A stretch of DNA of 64,000 nucleotides from Aliamphritea hakodatensis (GCF_024347195.1 NZ_AP025281.1:4836001-4900000); one strand, 5' to 3'; counted from the first letter of the stretch, positions 42,292 to 51,235 are shown. Program-made: numbers and translations. The notes: generated by a model from the sequence alone, not told the origin.

Positions 42292-43516
42292 ATACAAACA
42301 CCCGGTGAAAACCCCAGACTGGCAGGAAAAACTCTTCCTGCGCTACCTGCGGGGATTTAAAAACCGCCTGCAGGGCAGGTTGGAACTGCAACTGCCCTCC
42401 GGGTTTATATATCAGGCGGGACAGCAGCAAACACCCGCAGCCACACTGCGACTGAACAACTGGTCGGCGCTGAAAAGCCTCTTTTTCGGCAATGTCAGCG
42501 GCTGGGCACAGGCGTATGTAAAAGGGCACTGGAACAGCGATGATCTCACCGCCCTGACCCGCTGGGCACTAGCTAATGAAACACTTCTGAGCAGCATGAC
42601 CCGGGGCAGCCGGATCAGCACCCTGCTGGACAATCTGTATCATCTGCGGCGGGACAACAGCCGCTCCGGCAGCCGGGAAAATATTGCCGCCCACTATGAC
42701 CTGGGAAACGATTTTTATGCCCCCTGGCTGGACAAAACCATGAGTTACTCAGCGGCAATGTTCCAACATCCTGATGAGGATCTGGAACAGGCACAGCATA
42801 ATAAATACGGGCGTATTCTGGACTTACTCGATGCCGGCAAGGATCAGCATGTCCTTGAAATCGGCTGCGGCTGGGGCGGTTTTGCCGAACAGGCCAGCTG
42901 CGAACATCAGCTCAGAATTCACGGTATTACCCTGTCAAAAGAACAACTAAGCTGGGCCCGAAACCGCATCGCAAACGCCGGCAAACAGGATGATGTACAC
43001 CTGAGCCTGACCGACTACCGTGACCTCCACGAACAGTACGATGGCATCGTCTCCATTGAGATGTTTGAAGCCGTGGGTGAAAAACACTGGGATGAATATT
43101 TCCGGGTATTACGCCGCAGCCTTAAACCAGGCGGCAAGGCGGTTTTACAGGTGATTACCATTGATGATCAGCGCTTTCACAGCTACCGCAAACAGGCAGA
43201 CTTTATCCAACGCTACATCTTTCCGGGGGGCATGCTGCCCAGCCGGGAAGCACTGCACAGCACCTTTGCCAAACACGGTTTTACCCTGCACCACGAAGAG
43301 TTTTTCGGCATGGATTACGCCCGGACACTGAACCTCTGGCGCAACAGTTTCGAACAACAATGGCCAGCCATCATCCGGCACGGTTTTGATGATGAATTCC
43401 GCCGCCTGTGGCGTTATTACCTGACTTACTGTGAAGGAGGCTTCCTGTCCCGCAGCATTGATGTAGGCCTGTTTGTTATCACCCCTGAGGATACCGGAAC
43501 AGCAGCATCACGCTGA
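42275..43516 (+). CDS. cfa: Cyclopropane-fatty-acyl-phospholipid synthase family methyltransferase
   Basis: A 413-residue SAM-dependent enzyme acting on unsaturated acyl chains of membrane phospholipids. It has the lipid-binding N-terminal domain, NIAAHYDLGNDFY (about residue 135), LDKTMSYSAAMF, the SAM motif VLEIGCGWGGFAEQ near residue 192, and the ending HEEFFGMDYARTLNLWR. The start at 42275 follows GGAG with a 6-nt spacer. Members in ChrR regulons may make methylated rather than cyclopropane acids. It is the last gene of the RpoE-controlled operon, so the product is probably an acyl modification protecting against oxidants (inference). Confidence 0.92.
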   Translation: MMKACEYKHPVKTPDWQEKLFLRYLRGFKNRLQGRLELQLPSGFIYQAGQQQTPAATLRLNNWSALKSLFFGNVSGWAQAYVKGHWNSDDLTALTRWALANETLLSSMTRGSRISTLLDNLYHLRRDNSRSGSRENIAAHYDLGNDFYAPWLDKTMSYSAAMFQHPDEDLEQAQHNKYGRILDLLDAGKDQHVLEIGCGWGGFAEQASCEHQLRIHGITLSKEQLSWARNRIANAGKQDDVHLSLTDYRDLHEQYDGIVSIEMFEAVGEKHWDEYFRVLRRSLKPGGKAVLQVITIDDQRFHSYRKQADFIQRYIFPGGMLPSREALHSTFAKHGFTLHHEEFFGMDYARTLNLWRNSFEQQWPAIIRHGFDDEFRRLWRYYLTYCEGGFLSRSIDVGLFVITPEDTGTAASR

Positions 43517-43549
43517 TACCCTGTCAGCGGTTCCTCTCATCGATTCCTA

Positions 43550-43960
43550 TCAGCCATTCCTGTCAACGCTTAGCTGACTGCTGGCCCTCAGGTTACGGGA
43601 CATGACCGGGCACACGTTAACGGACATCACCGCCAGAATACTCAGACCAATCGTCAGCACAACCATCCACCTCAGAATCACACTGTCCATTGTCAGAAAA
43701 GCAACACTGCCGGCAACCAGCATAGAAGCAGTCGCCACGTATCTCGCCTTCTGCGGGATACAGCGCCGGCTTTCCCATTGCCGGATAATCGCACCGAATA
43801 CTTTACTGTTAGCCAGTCTGGCGTGTAGCCGGGGCGATGATTTTGCAAAACACCAGGCGGCGATCAGAACAAACACCGTGGTGGGCATCAGCGGCACAAA
43901 TATCCCCAGAATTCCCAACCCTAACGCCAACAATCCTGCTGCGGTATAAAGCACATTCAT
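43550..43960 (-). CDS. DUF454 (YbaN-like) inner-membrane protein
   Basis: A 136-residue protein with three to four membrane helices. The family motif GILGIFVPLMPTTVFVLIAAWCFAKSSPR starts near residue 17, with WESRRCIP after it. Function unknown. The start at 43960 follows GGGAG. It lies 70 bp downstream of the catalase gene on the same strand and converges with cfa. Confidence 0.88.
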   Translation of the reverse strand: MNVLYTAAGLLALGLGILGIFVPLMPTTVFVLIAAWCFAKSSPRLHARLANSKVFGAIIRQWESRRCIPQKARYVATASMLVAGSVAFLTMDSVILRWMVVLTIGLSILAVMSVNVCPVMSRNLRASSQLSVDRNG

Positions 43961-44030
43961 AAGATATCTCCCTCGATTTCCGGGCAATGATCCAGAGCAT
44001 GAATGCCCTGAATCATCACGTTATCTGCCA

Positions 44031-45476
44031 TCATTCAACGCAGACGCACAGACCAAGTGCTTCCGCGACACCCGCCCCATAGGCCGGATCCGCTTTCTGA
44101 CAATTGGCCACATGACGGCGCTGTACCTCCGGTGAAGTTCCTGCCATCGCCCGGGCGGTATTTTCACACAACACCTGCTGCTGCGCCGGGCTCATCAGCC
44201 GGAACAACGCACCGGGCTGAGAGAAATAATCATCATCGGTACGGTGATCCCAGCGAGACGCATCCCCGGTAACCGGCAACGGCGGTTCTGCATACGCAGG
44301 CTGTTCCTGCCATTCCTGCAGGCTGTTAGGTTCATAAGCAATGGTACTGCCATAGTTACCGTCCACCCGCATAGCGCCGTCGCGGTGGTAGCTATTGACC
44401 GGGCACCGGGGAGCATTCACCGGAATCTGATGATGATTCACTCCCAGCCGGTAACGCTGGGCATCACCGTAGGCAAACAACCGCCCCTGCAACATTTTGT
44501 CCGGCGAAAAACCGATACCGGGTACCACGCTGGCAGGATTAAAGGCCGACTGCTCAACCTCAGCAAAAAAGTTTTCCGGATTAGCATTCAGTTCCATCCG
44601 GCCCACTTCAATCAGCGGATACTCCCCTTTAGGCCAGATCTTCGTCAGATCGAACGGGTTAAAGGGGCTGCGTTCAGCCTGCGCTTCAGTCATCACCTGG
44701 ATATACATGATCCAGGCGGGATAATCGCCACTCTCAATGGTTTCATAAAGATCACGCTGATGGCTTTCCCGGTCCTGTCCGATCACCTGAGCGGCTTCTT
44801 CATCCGTCAGATTTTTAATCCCCTGACAGGTTTTGAAATGGAATTTTACCCAGTGACGCTGATTGTCGGCGTTCACCATACTGAAAGCATGGCTGCCAAA
44901 CCCGTGCATATGCCGAAAGGAGGCGGGTATACCACGGTCACTCATTATGATCGTTACCTGATGCAGCGCTTCCGGCAGTAACGTCCAGAAATCCCAGTTA
45001 CTCTGAGGGCTGCGCATGCCGGTACGCGGATCCCGTTTCACCGCATGGTTCAGATCCGGAAACTTCAGCGGGTCGCGCATAAAGAAGACCGGGGTATTAT
45101 TCCCCACCAGATCCCAGTTGCCTTCTTCGGTATAAAACTTCAGCGCAAAGCCGCGAATATCCCGTTCTGCATCTGCCGCACCCCGTTCACCGGCGACGGT
45201 GGTAAACCGGGCAAACATTTCGGTCTGTTTGCCTACCTCTGAGAACATACTGGCACGGGTATAGCGGCTAATATCATGGGTCACAGTAAAGGTGCCATAC
45301 GCCCCTGAACCTTTGGCGTGCATGCGGCGTTCCGGTATAACTTCACGGTCGAAATGGGCCATTTTTTCCAGAAACCACACATCCTGCAGTAACTGAGGGC
45401 CCCGCGGGCCTGCGGTAATAACATTCTGATTATCGGTGACCGGACATCCGGTGGCAGTGGTCAGCTTTTTAGTCAT
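44031..45476 (-). CDS. katA: Monofunctional haem catalase (KatA-like)
   Basis: A 481-residue small-subunit (clade 3-like) catalase breaking down hydrogen peroxide. The distal histidine is in RRMHAKGSGAYG (about residue 53), the catalytic asparagine in LVGNNTPVFF, and the proximal haem tyrosine in RLFAYGDAQRYRLG. The length is right for the small catalases. It sits between the two ECF-controlled operons, but I find no ECF-type promoter before it, so peroxide control (OxyR type) is more likely. GAGGAT precedes the start. Confidence 0.95.
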   Translation of the reverse strand: MTKKLTTATGCPVTDNQNVITAGPRGPQLLQDVWFLEKMAHFDREVIPERRMHAKGSGAYGTFTVTHDISRYTRASMFSEVGKQTEMFARFTTVAGERGAADAERDIRGFALKFYTEEGNWDLVGNNTPVFFMRDPLKFPDLNHAVKRDPRTGMRSPQSNWDFWTLLPEALHQVTIIMSDRGIPASFRHMHGFGSHAFSMVNADNQRHWVKFHFKTCQGIKNLTDEEAAQVIGQDRESHQRDLYETIESGDYPAWIMYIQVMTEAQAERSPFNPFDLTKIWPKGEYPLIEVGRMELNANPENFFAEVEQSAFNPASVVPGIGFSPDKMLQGRLFAYGDAQRYRLGVNHHQIPVNAPRCPVNSYHRDGAMRVDGNYGSTIAYEPNSLQEWQEQPAYAEPPLPVTGDASRWDHRTDDDYFSQPGALFRLMSPAQQQVLCENTARAMAGTSPEVQRRHVANCQKADPAYGAGVAEALGLCVCVE

Positions 45477-45669
45477 GATCCTCTCCTTAAAACTATCCCT
45501 GTTGGCAGAATCAGCTTAGGAGAACAGCAACCGATATATAAAATTAATTATAGATATTATGTTAATAGCGAAAGAGGCGTGAATCTGTAACTCTCTGACC
45601 GGTAGGATATTTTTAGCTCACAGGATATCAACCCTGCCTCTGAGTCAGGATAAGCGAAGCGCATTTAAT

Positions 45670-46101
45670 CTAAAGGCTGTCAGACTCAGGCAGGGCCAGC
45701 TTACGGCGAATCCGGCGAATAACACGCCCCAGCAGGGGCAACCGCTCCAGCAGCACACTGGCATCCCAGTAATCCGCATGCAGCGTCACCCGGCCTTCTG
45801 AATCCAGAACTACCCGGCTGATGCCCTCAATCCTTAGCAGACCTGTCAGCTTACTGTCACCACGGAATGTCCAGTAGATGAAGCCACCCTGCTCTGTTTC
45901 CGCCAACTGATGCACTTCAAAACTGACATCTTCCAACCGGCCGTACATATCCTCGAATATCCGCAGAAAAACAGCCCTGCCGGTAACCCGGTTAAACGGG
46001 TCACAGAACACAGCGTTTTCACTGAGCAAACCTGCAAGCGCATTGACGGTATCAGGGGTAAGTTCACTGAGCGCCTTTGCATAACGGGCTAAAGGGGTCA
46101 T
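45670..46101 (-). CDS. NTF2/SnoaL-like protein
   Basis: A 143-residue protein of the nuclear transport factor 2-like fold. Residues about 10-115 form the fold (VNALAGLLSENAVFCDPFNRVTG, FIYWTFRGDSKLTG, VTLHADYWDAS). Function unknown; such proteins can be small isomerases or binding proteins. Its start overlaps the SDR stop by 4 bp. It is the last gene of the operon beginning with DUF2878 at 48527. Confidence 0.85.
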   Translation of the reverse strand: MTPLARYAKALSELTPDTVNALAGLLSENAVFCDPFNRVTGRAVFLRIFEDMYGRLEDVSFEVHQLAETEQGGFIYWTFRGDSKLTGLLRIEGISRVVLDSEGRVTLHADYWDASVLLERLPLLGRVIRRIRRKLALPESDSL

Positions 46102-46883
46102 TCAGGGGGGCTCCCGGTTATTTTAGCGATCGCTTTAAAATACCAGCTATAGGGTAATACACGCAGCAATTTCAGCCAGATCACAAACCGGCCGGGGAAA
46201 CTGATCTCAAAACGGTTGCCCGTCAGCCCTCCGATAATTGCCCGGGCCGCCTCTTCCGGCTCCATCAGTGCCGGCATAGCGAAATCGTTTTTATCGGTCA
46301 GCGGGGTCCGGACAAAGCCCGGATTAATCACCTGTATTCTGACCCCGCTGTCCGCCAGATCCAGATACAGAGATTCACAAAGATTAATCAGCGCTGCCTT
46401 ACCGGCACCATAGGCCGCAGCGGTCGGCAGGCCCCGGTAACCGGCGACCGATGCCATTACGGCAATGTGCCCCCGGTGCCGGGGCAAGTAATGCGCCAGC
46501 AGAGGTTCGATACAGTTCAGAGTCCCGTACAGATTCACATTCAACAGCGCCTGGCAGCGCTGAGCTTTAAATGCCTCAACCGGAAACGGATCATGGGTAC
46601 CGGCATTCAGTACAGCCAAATCGGGTAAAGTACCGGCATACTGCCAGCGCTGGAAACAACTGCGGATCTGATCCGGCTGACAAATATCCAGCGGCTCAAT
46701 CAATAATTTCCCCGGTGCATCCGCCAGAGACTGTTGCAGGGCTTCCAGTTCAGTTGCCGAACGGGCCGAGGCCAGCACATCCACACCGGCCCGGCACATT
46801 TGTATAGCCAGCGCCGCACCAATTCCCCGGCCAGCACCGGTTACCCATACCCGTTCCCAGGGCAGTGTCTGAAAGGTATTCAC
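46098..46883 (-). CDS. SDR-family oxidoreductase of the RpoE-controlled operon
   Basis: A 261-residue classical SDR. The cofactor motif VWVTGAGRGIGAALA starts near residue 12, LNAGTHD is near 90, and the catalytic serine is in VMASVAGYRG with YGAGK supplying Tyr and Lys. The C-terminal part is hydrophobic (FVIWLKLLRVLPYSWYF), suggesting membrane association and a lipid substrate. It overlaps the NTF2-like gene and the DUF3833 lipoprotein gene by 4 bp each. Confidence 0.9.
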   Translation of the reverse strand: MNTFQTLPWERVWVTGAGRGIGAALAIQMCRAGVDVLASARSATELEALQQSLADAPGKLLIEPLDICQPDQIRSCFQRWQYAGTLPDLAVLNAGTHDPFPVEAFKAQRCQALLNVNLYGTLNCIEPLLAHYLPRHRGHIAVMASVAGYRGLPTAAAYGAGKAALINLCESLYLDLADSGVRIQVINPGFVRTPLTDKNDFAMPALMEPEEAARAIIGGLTGNRFEISFPGRFVIWLKLLRVLPYSWYFKAIAKITGSPPE

Positions 46884-47491
46884 AGGGCCTCCGCTGTCAG
46901 TTGGCAGGATGCATCCGCCGGTTGCTGTGGCTGATCGCTGATCCGGCGGATATGCAGTGTAATTTGCCCAACCCCGAGCCCCAACTTACTCATCCGGGTG
47001 CGGTTGATCAGGTTGTTTTCATCCACCAGATACAGCCAGTCATCCAGTGCCAGCTGCCACTCGCTGCCGCCCACCGGCACCCGCAACACGTAACGCCAGT
47101 GCAGCGTATTCCCTGCGACCCGACCACGGGCTTCACCGACCACATCGGCAGCCGTGCCGGTAAAGACATCATCTTCTTTTCTCAGCTGCCAGCACCGGTT
47201 CTGTACTTCACCGTCGGCAAAATAAAAGCGCTCATCCAGCACCCCCTGATCGCCCTGCCAGTAACCATTAATATCCGCACTGAACCGGCGGATAACTTTG
47301 CCACGGTAATCCTCCACCACACCGGTCGCTTTCAGCTGGCCGCTGAAAAACCGGGCCATTTCCAGCCGGGGGGTATTATCTTTATAGCTATCCAGTGACA
47401 CAGCACAGCCCTGTAACAGCACCACAATCCCCAGTAACACCAGCAGACACAGCGATAAGGTACGGTAACTTCTCATGGCAGTATTCATCAC
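46880..47491 (-). CDS. DUF3833-family lipoprotein
   Basis: A 203-residue predicted lipoprotein. A hydrophobic signal (about residues 9-27) ends in the lipobox LLQGC with Cys 29. The family core follows: MARFFSGQLKATGVVEDYRGKVIRRF, DGEVQNRCWQL, FTGTAADVVGEARG, HWRYVLRVPVGG, LDDWLYLVDENNLINRTRMSKLG. It is paralogous to the signal-less protein at 37422, which shares the RpoE-type promoter. Function unknown; the beta-rich domain may bind lipid in the periplasm. Confidence 0.88.
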   Translation of the reverse strand: MMNTAMRSYRTLSLCLLVLLGIVVLLQGCAVSLDSYKDNTPRLEMARFFSGQLKATGVVEDYRGKVIRRFSADINGYWQGDQGVLDERFYFADGEVQNRCWQLRKEDDVFTGTAADVVGEARGRVAGNTLHWRYVLRVPVGGSEWQLALDDWLYLVDENNLINRTRMSKLGLGVGQITLHIRRISDQPQQPADASCQLTAEAL

Positions 47492-47500
47492 TCAGTCTCC

Positions 47501-48010
47501 TCAGGGGGCCGGCTCACCCCGTAACTGTTTTGCCATACGCGAATAACGGCCATCATCCGCCAGCCAGATATTGATAAATGCCCGGGCAAACCCCGGATGC
47601 TCAACATTCCCCAGCAACCGGCCGTTAAAATAAAAATCGCCACTGTCGAAAGACTTCATATGAAAGGTCAACTGATCATCAGTACGGATATCCGGCCACA
47701 GGGATGCCAGCTCCTGCAGCCAGAGCTGGATCTGTTCTTCCGGGACTTTATTTCTCAGCTGATTGGCGGTTTGTTCAATCAGTACCTGTCCGGTGATTTC
47801 CCGCCGATAGATAATCTGCAATACCAGCGGCGCTTTCAGACCATCGTACTGCCCCTGCAGATTAAACAGCCGTGCCTGATACACGTCGTACCAGAGGAAG
47901 CTCAGGCTGGCTTCCCCCACCGGCCGAAGACCCTTTGGCAGTTCCGCGACTGACGTTAACGGCAGCAGCATGAACACACAGAACAAACAGTAACGCAGGT
48001 GTTTAAACAT
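47501..48010 (-). CDS. Chalcone isomerase-fold (CHI-like) periplasmic protein
   Basis: A 169-residue protein with a signal peptide (about residues 1-22, ending SVA-EL). The CHI-like domain of bacteria follows, with GLRPVGEASLSFLWYDVYQARLF, LQIIYRREITG and FYFNGRLLGNVEHPGFARAFINIWL. Plant CHI-fold relatives include fatty-acid-binding proteins, so lipid binding is plausible. It overlaps the DUF2878 gene by 8 bp and precedes the DUF3833 lipoprotein gene by 9 bp. Confidence 0.88.
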   Translation of the reverse strand: MFKHLRYCLFCVFMLLPLTSVAELPKGLRPVGEASLSFLWYDVYQARLFNLQGQYDGLKAPLVLQIIYRREITGQVLIEQTANQLRNKVPEEQIQLWLQELASLWPDIRTDDQLTFHMKSFDSGDFYFNGRLLGNVEHPGFARAFINIWLADDGRYSRMAKQLRGEPAP

Positions 48011-48527
48011 AACGCCGCCCCAGAGAATGGCTGAGCCACAACAGCCCCGGAAACATCAGCGCCCAGATTCCTGCCAGTAACAGCACGCTCTCAACATCGC
48101 TCCAGCCCAGGGCTACGGCCCCCAGTTCAGCGGCGGCAAAATACGTCGCAGCCCCGGCAACTGCCCCGGATAACATCGCCAGATACCAGCGGCCGACAAA
48201 AAACTTCAGCCCCTGACGCAGGGTCGCGGCAAAGCCAAGCCAGAGCAGAAACAGCCAGAACGGCGGCAGCACAGTGTCGGGATAAAAACGAAAGAACCCC
48301 AGCAGGGTGAGCAAGCTGTCAACGATAAAGCCAAGGCAGCCGCAGGCGGTGATTACCAAAGCCTCGGTAAACAGATGACGATGCATGACTAAGTGGGCCA
48401 CCAGCAACAGCAGAACCGGCCAGCGGGCGCTGTCGGTCTGCAGGATACTCAGCCACCAGAGCAACTGAAACCACAACAGATTTACCCAGATATTTTCGCT
48501 CAGACCCTGCCAACTATTGCGGCCCAT
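48003..48527 (-). CDS. DUF2878-family membrane protein
   Basis: A 174-residue inner-membrane protein with about five helices. Family features are NLLWFQLLWWLSI near the start, HLVMHRHLFTEALVITACGCLGFIVDSLL, and WLGFAATLRQGLKFF. Function unknown. The ATG at 48527 follows AGAGGTG. A TGATC-N17-CGTAA promoter lies 22 bp upstream, so this is the first gene of an RpoE-controlled operon: DUF2878, CHI-like, DUF3833, SDR, NTF2-like. Confidence 0.88.
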   Translation of the reverse strand: MGRNSWQGLSENIWVNLLWFQLLWWLSILQTDSARWPVLLLLVAHLVMHRHLFTEALVITACGCLGFIVDSLLTLLGFFRFYPDTVLPPFWLFLLWLGFAATLRQGLKFFVGRWYLAMLSGAVAGAATYFAAAELGAVALGWSDVESVLLLAGIWALMFPGLLWLSHSLGRRYV

Positions 48528-48548
48528 AATGATCACCTCTGAGCATCT

Positions 48549-48575
48549 TTACGCAGAGGTGGACTTTACGGATCA
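48549..48575 (-). promoter_or_regulatory. ECF11 promoter of the DUF2878-CHI-DUF3833-SDR-NTF2 operon
   Basis: Reverse strand: TGATC (48571-48575), 17-nt spacer, CGTAA (48549-48553). It is the closest of the set to the published ECF11 pattern. Confidence 0.75.
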
Positions 48576-48610
48576 CTTACCGCTGTCAGACCAGCATTCA
48601 GCGATGTTTA

Positions 48611-49522
48611 TCAGCCACACATCTGCCGCTGGCGGAATTCACTGGGCGAACAGCCAAAGCAGCGCTTAAAGCGCCGGCTGAAGTGGCTGGGATTGGTGTA
48701 GCCAAGGTCATAACAGATGGTGGTAATGGGCTCGCAGGTCGCCAGTCGGCGGGCAGCTTCCTGCATGCGTAACTGATGCTGCATTTCCCCGGGAGAACAG
48801 CCCAACTGCCGGTTAAATTCGCTGTATAGCCGGCTGCGGCTCATACAGCCCAACTGACACAGGCCGTCGATATCCAGCGGTTCATTCAGTTGCTGCTGTA
48901 TCGCATCAACCACCGCCGTCATCCCGCTATTATCCGGCTGTTCAGTACAGTGCTGAAGAATAAACTCCCGTCCCTGATGACGCAGCATCCGCATCACCAG
49001 CTCTGTGACCCCCAGCTCCACCATCATCGTCCGGTCCGGGTGATTTTCCGCATAGACATGCACCAGATGCTCCAGCAGTGACTGAGTCGCCGAAGCATGA
49101 TGCACATGCAGATATTCCGGCAGATAACGCCATTCACCCAGCCCCTCGGCACGGCCCAGTTGCCGGTTCATCCGGTCGGCAATCTGCTGCACCCGTTCGT
49201 TACTGATTTCAACCGTCATACAGGTGGTGGGCGACTGATCACTGGCACCGGGAAAATCAATATTCACCGCTTCCCCGGGCGCAATCACAAACGACTCATG
49301 GGGCAGAAAGTGCTCCCCCACTTTGCGCCGGCCACTGTGCATAATTTTACGGCCGCTGATCATGCCGCAATACAGGAGCTGATCGGCTTTCAGACCCACT
49401 TGCTCAGCGGGCAGATAGGTATCGTAAATCGACAATTCCGAATCCGCCGCCCCAAAGCTGACCCGGTTTTCTACCAGCACCTGCGGTCGCCGCAGCTGCG
49501 CCAGTCGTTGCGAAGAGATCAT
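48611..49522 (-). CDS. AraC-family transcriptional regulator
   Basis: A 303-residue regulator. The C-terminal double helix-turn-helix is clear: LDIDGLCQLGCMSRSRLYSEF and ITTICYDLGYTNPSHFSRRFKRCFGCSPSEFR. The N-terminal half is a sensor domain (about 1-200). I start it at the ATG at 49522 (MISSQRLAQ), with AGGA 7 nt upstream; the frame continues further up without a better site. It diverges from the aldehyde dehydrogenase at 49693 and probably controls it, like the AraC activators of aldehyde or alcohol genes. Confidence 0.9.
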   Translation of the reverse strand: MISSQRLAQLRRPQVLVENRVSFGAADSELSIYDTYLPAEQVGLKADQLLYCGMISGRKIMHSGRRKVGEHFLPHESFVIAPGEAVNIDFPGASDQSPTTCMTVEISNERVQQIADRMNRQLGRAEGLGEWRYLPEYLHVHHASATQSLLEHLVHVYAENHPDRTMMVELGVTELVMRMLRHQGREFILQHCTEQPDNSGMTAVVDAIQQQLNEPLDIDGLCQLGCMSRSRLYSEFNRQLGCSPGEMQHQLRMQEAARRLATCEPITTICYDLGYTNPSHFSRRFKRCFGCSPSEFRQRQMCG

Positions 49523-49692
49523 ATGCATATCCTTTGTTGTTATTTTTGTGCAACGCACCAGAACGACAAGCAACAGTTCTGGACTGGTGGGACAGTGCTG
49601 CAAACTGCCCCCGCGTATGCTGTTCAACAGCTGATTCCTTATCAGACAAAAGTATGTGCATTACCGGAAAAAAACAATAAGAGGTCGACTAA

Positions 49693-51213
49693 ATGATATA
49701 TGCAAAACCAGGTTCCGCCGACGCCGTCGTCAGCTTTAAAGCCCGCTATGAAAACTTCATCGGCGGCGAATGGGTCGCCCCGGTTAACGGTCAGTATTTC
49801 GATAACCCCACCCCGGTAACCGGCGAAGTCATTTGCCAGATCCCCCGCTCCGGCGCTGAAGATATCGAACTGGCACTGGATGCAGCCCACGCCGCCAAGG
49901 CTGGCTGGGCGGCCACATCCGTCACTGAGCGCTCTAACATTCTGTTGAAAATTGCCGATGTGATTGAAACCAACCTTGAGGCCCTTGCAGTGGCTGAGGC
50001 CTGGGATAACGGCAAGGCCGTTCGGGAAACCCTGGCGGCTGACGTACCCCTGGCTGCGGACCACTTCCGCTATTACGCCGGCTGTATCCGCGCGCAGGAA
50101 GGTGGCATCGGCGAGATCGACGCCAATACCGTAGCCTATCATTTCCATGAACCACTGGGTGTCGTCGGCCAGATTATTCCCTGGAACTTCCCATTACTGA
50201 TGGCCGCCTGGAAACTGGCACCGGCACTGGTAACCGGTAACTGTGTCGTGCTTAAGCCTGCCGAGCAGACGCCGGCCAGCATCCTGCTGCTTACCGAACT
50301 GATCGCCGACCTGCTACCGGCAGGTGTGCTGAACGTGGTCAACGGCTTTGGTCCGGAAGCCGGACAAGCACTGGCAGCCAATACCCGTATCGACAAGATC
50401 GCCTTCACCGGTTCAACCCCTACCGGTTCACACATCCTTAAATGTGCGGCAGAAAATATCATTCCTTCTACCGTAGAATTGGGTGGCAAATCGCCGAATA
50501 TTTACTTCTCCGACGTGCTGGATCAGGAAGATGAATACGTCAGCAAGTGTATTGAAGGGGCCGTTCTGGCGTTCTTCAACCAGGGCGAAGTGTGTACCTG
50601 TCCGTCCCGCCTGCTGGTGCAGGAAGATATCTACGATGACTTCATTGCCAAAGTGATCGAACGCATGGCGCAAATCAAACGGGGTAACCCGCTGGACACC
50701 GACACCATGGTGGGTGCACAGGCCTCACAGCAGCAGTACGACAAGATTCTCAGCTATTTTGAAATTGCCCGTCAGGAAGGTGCTCAGGTACTGACCGGTG
50801 GCAGCGCCGCCGCACTGGAGCAGGGTTTCAATGAAGGTTACTACATTGAACCGACTCTGCTGAAAGGCAACAACAGCATGCGGGTCTTCCAGGAAGAAAT
50901 TTTTGGCCCGGTAGTATCCGTGACAACCTTTAAAGATGAGGCCGAAGCGCTGGCCATTGCCAACGACACGGAATTTGGTCTGGGTGCCGGCGTCTGGACC
51001 CGGGACATGAACAAAGCCTACCGTATGGGCCGGGGCATTCAGGCCGGCCGGGTATGGACCAACTGTTATCACATGTACCCTGCCCATGCAGCATTCGGCG
51101 GTTACAAGAAATCCGGGGTAGGCCGGGAAACCCACAAGATGATGCTGGATCACTATCAGCAGACCAAGAATATGCTGGTCAGCTACGACATTAATCCGCT
51201 GGGATTCTTCTGA
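49693..51213 (+). CDS. Aldehyde dehydrogenase, AldB/ExaC/AcoD type
   Basis: A 506-residue NAD(P)-dependent enzyme, closest in length and sequence to the acetaldehyde/chloroacetaldehyde dehydrogenases AldB and ExaC. Catalytic residues are Asn 165 (IIPWNFPLLM), Glu 262 (VELGGKS) and Cys 301 in NQGEVCTCPSR, a motif with a second cysteine typical of this group. C-terminal MLDHYQQTKNMLVSY also matches. GAGGT precedes the start. It stands alone, divergent from the AraC regulator, with a strong terminator after it. No alcohol dehydrogenase is adjacent. Confidence 0.93.
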   Translation: MIYAKPGSADAVVSFKARYENFIGGEWVAPVNGQYFDNPTPVTGEVICQIPRSGAEDIELALDAAHAAKAGWAATSVTERSNILLKIADVIETNLEALAVAEAWDNGKAVRETLAADVPLAADHFRYYAGCIRAQEGGIGEIDANTVAYHFHEPLGVVGQIIPWNFPLLMAAWKLAPALVTGNCVVLKPAEQTPASILLLTELIADLLPAGVLNVVNGFGPEAGQALAANTRIDKIAFTGSTPTGSHILKCAAENIIPSTVELGGKSPNIYFSDVLDQEDEYVSKCIEGAVLAFFNQGEVCTCPSRLLVQEDIYDDFIAKVIERMAQIKRGNPLDTDTMVGAQASQQQYDKILSYFEIARQEGAQVLTGGSAAALEQGFNEGYYIEPTLLKGNNSMRVFQEEIFGPVVSVTTFKDEAEALAIANDTEFGLGAGVWTRDMNKAYRMGRGIQAGRVWTNCYHMYPAHAAFGGYKKSGVGRETHKMMLDHYQQTKNMLVSYDINPLGFF

Positions 51214-51235
51214 TCAGGCCTCACCCTTAACGCTG

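Noticed and set aside
44244..44981. A 245-codon open frame on the forward strand inside the catalase gene
   Set aside because: It is antisense to katA, whose motifs are complete; the translated product shows no family features.
45477..45669. ECF11-type promoter before katA
   Set aside because: No TGATC followed by CGTA at 17-18 nt on the reverse strand; katA lies inside the region but is not supported as a regulon member.
49097..49696. A 199-codon forward open frame over the AraC regulator
   Set aside because: Antisense to a complete AraC protein and it ends at the start of the aldehyde dehydrogenase gene; no domain.
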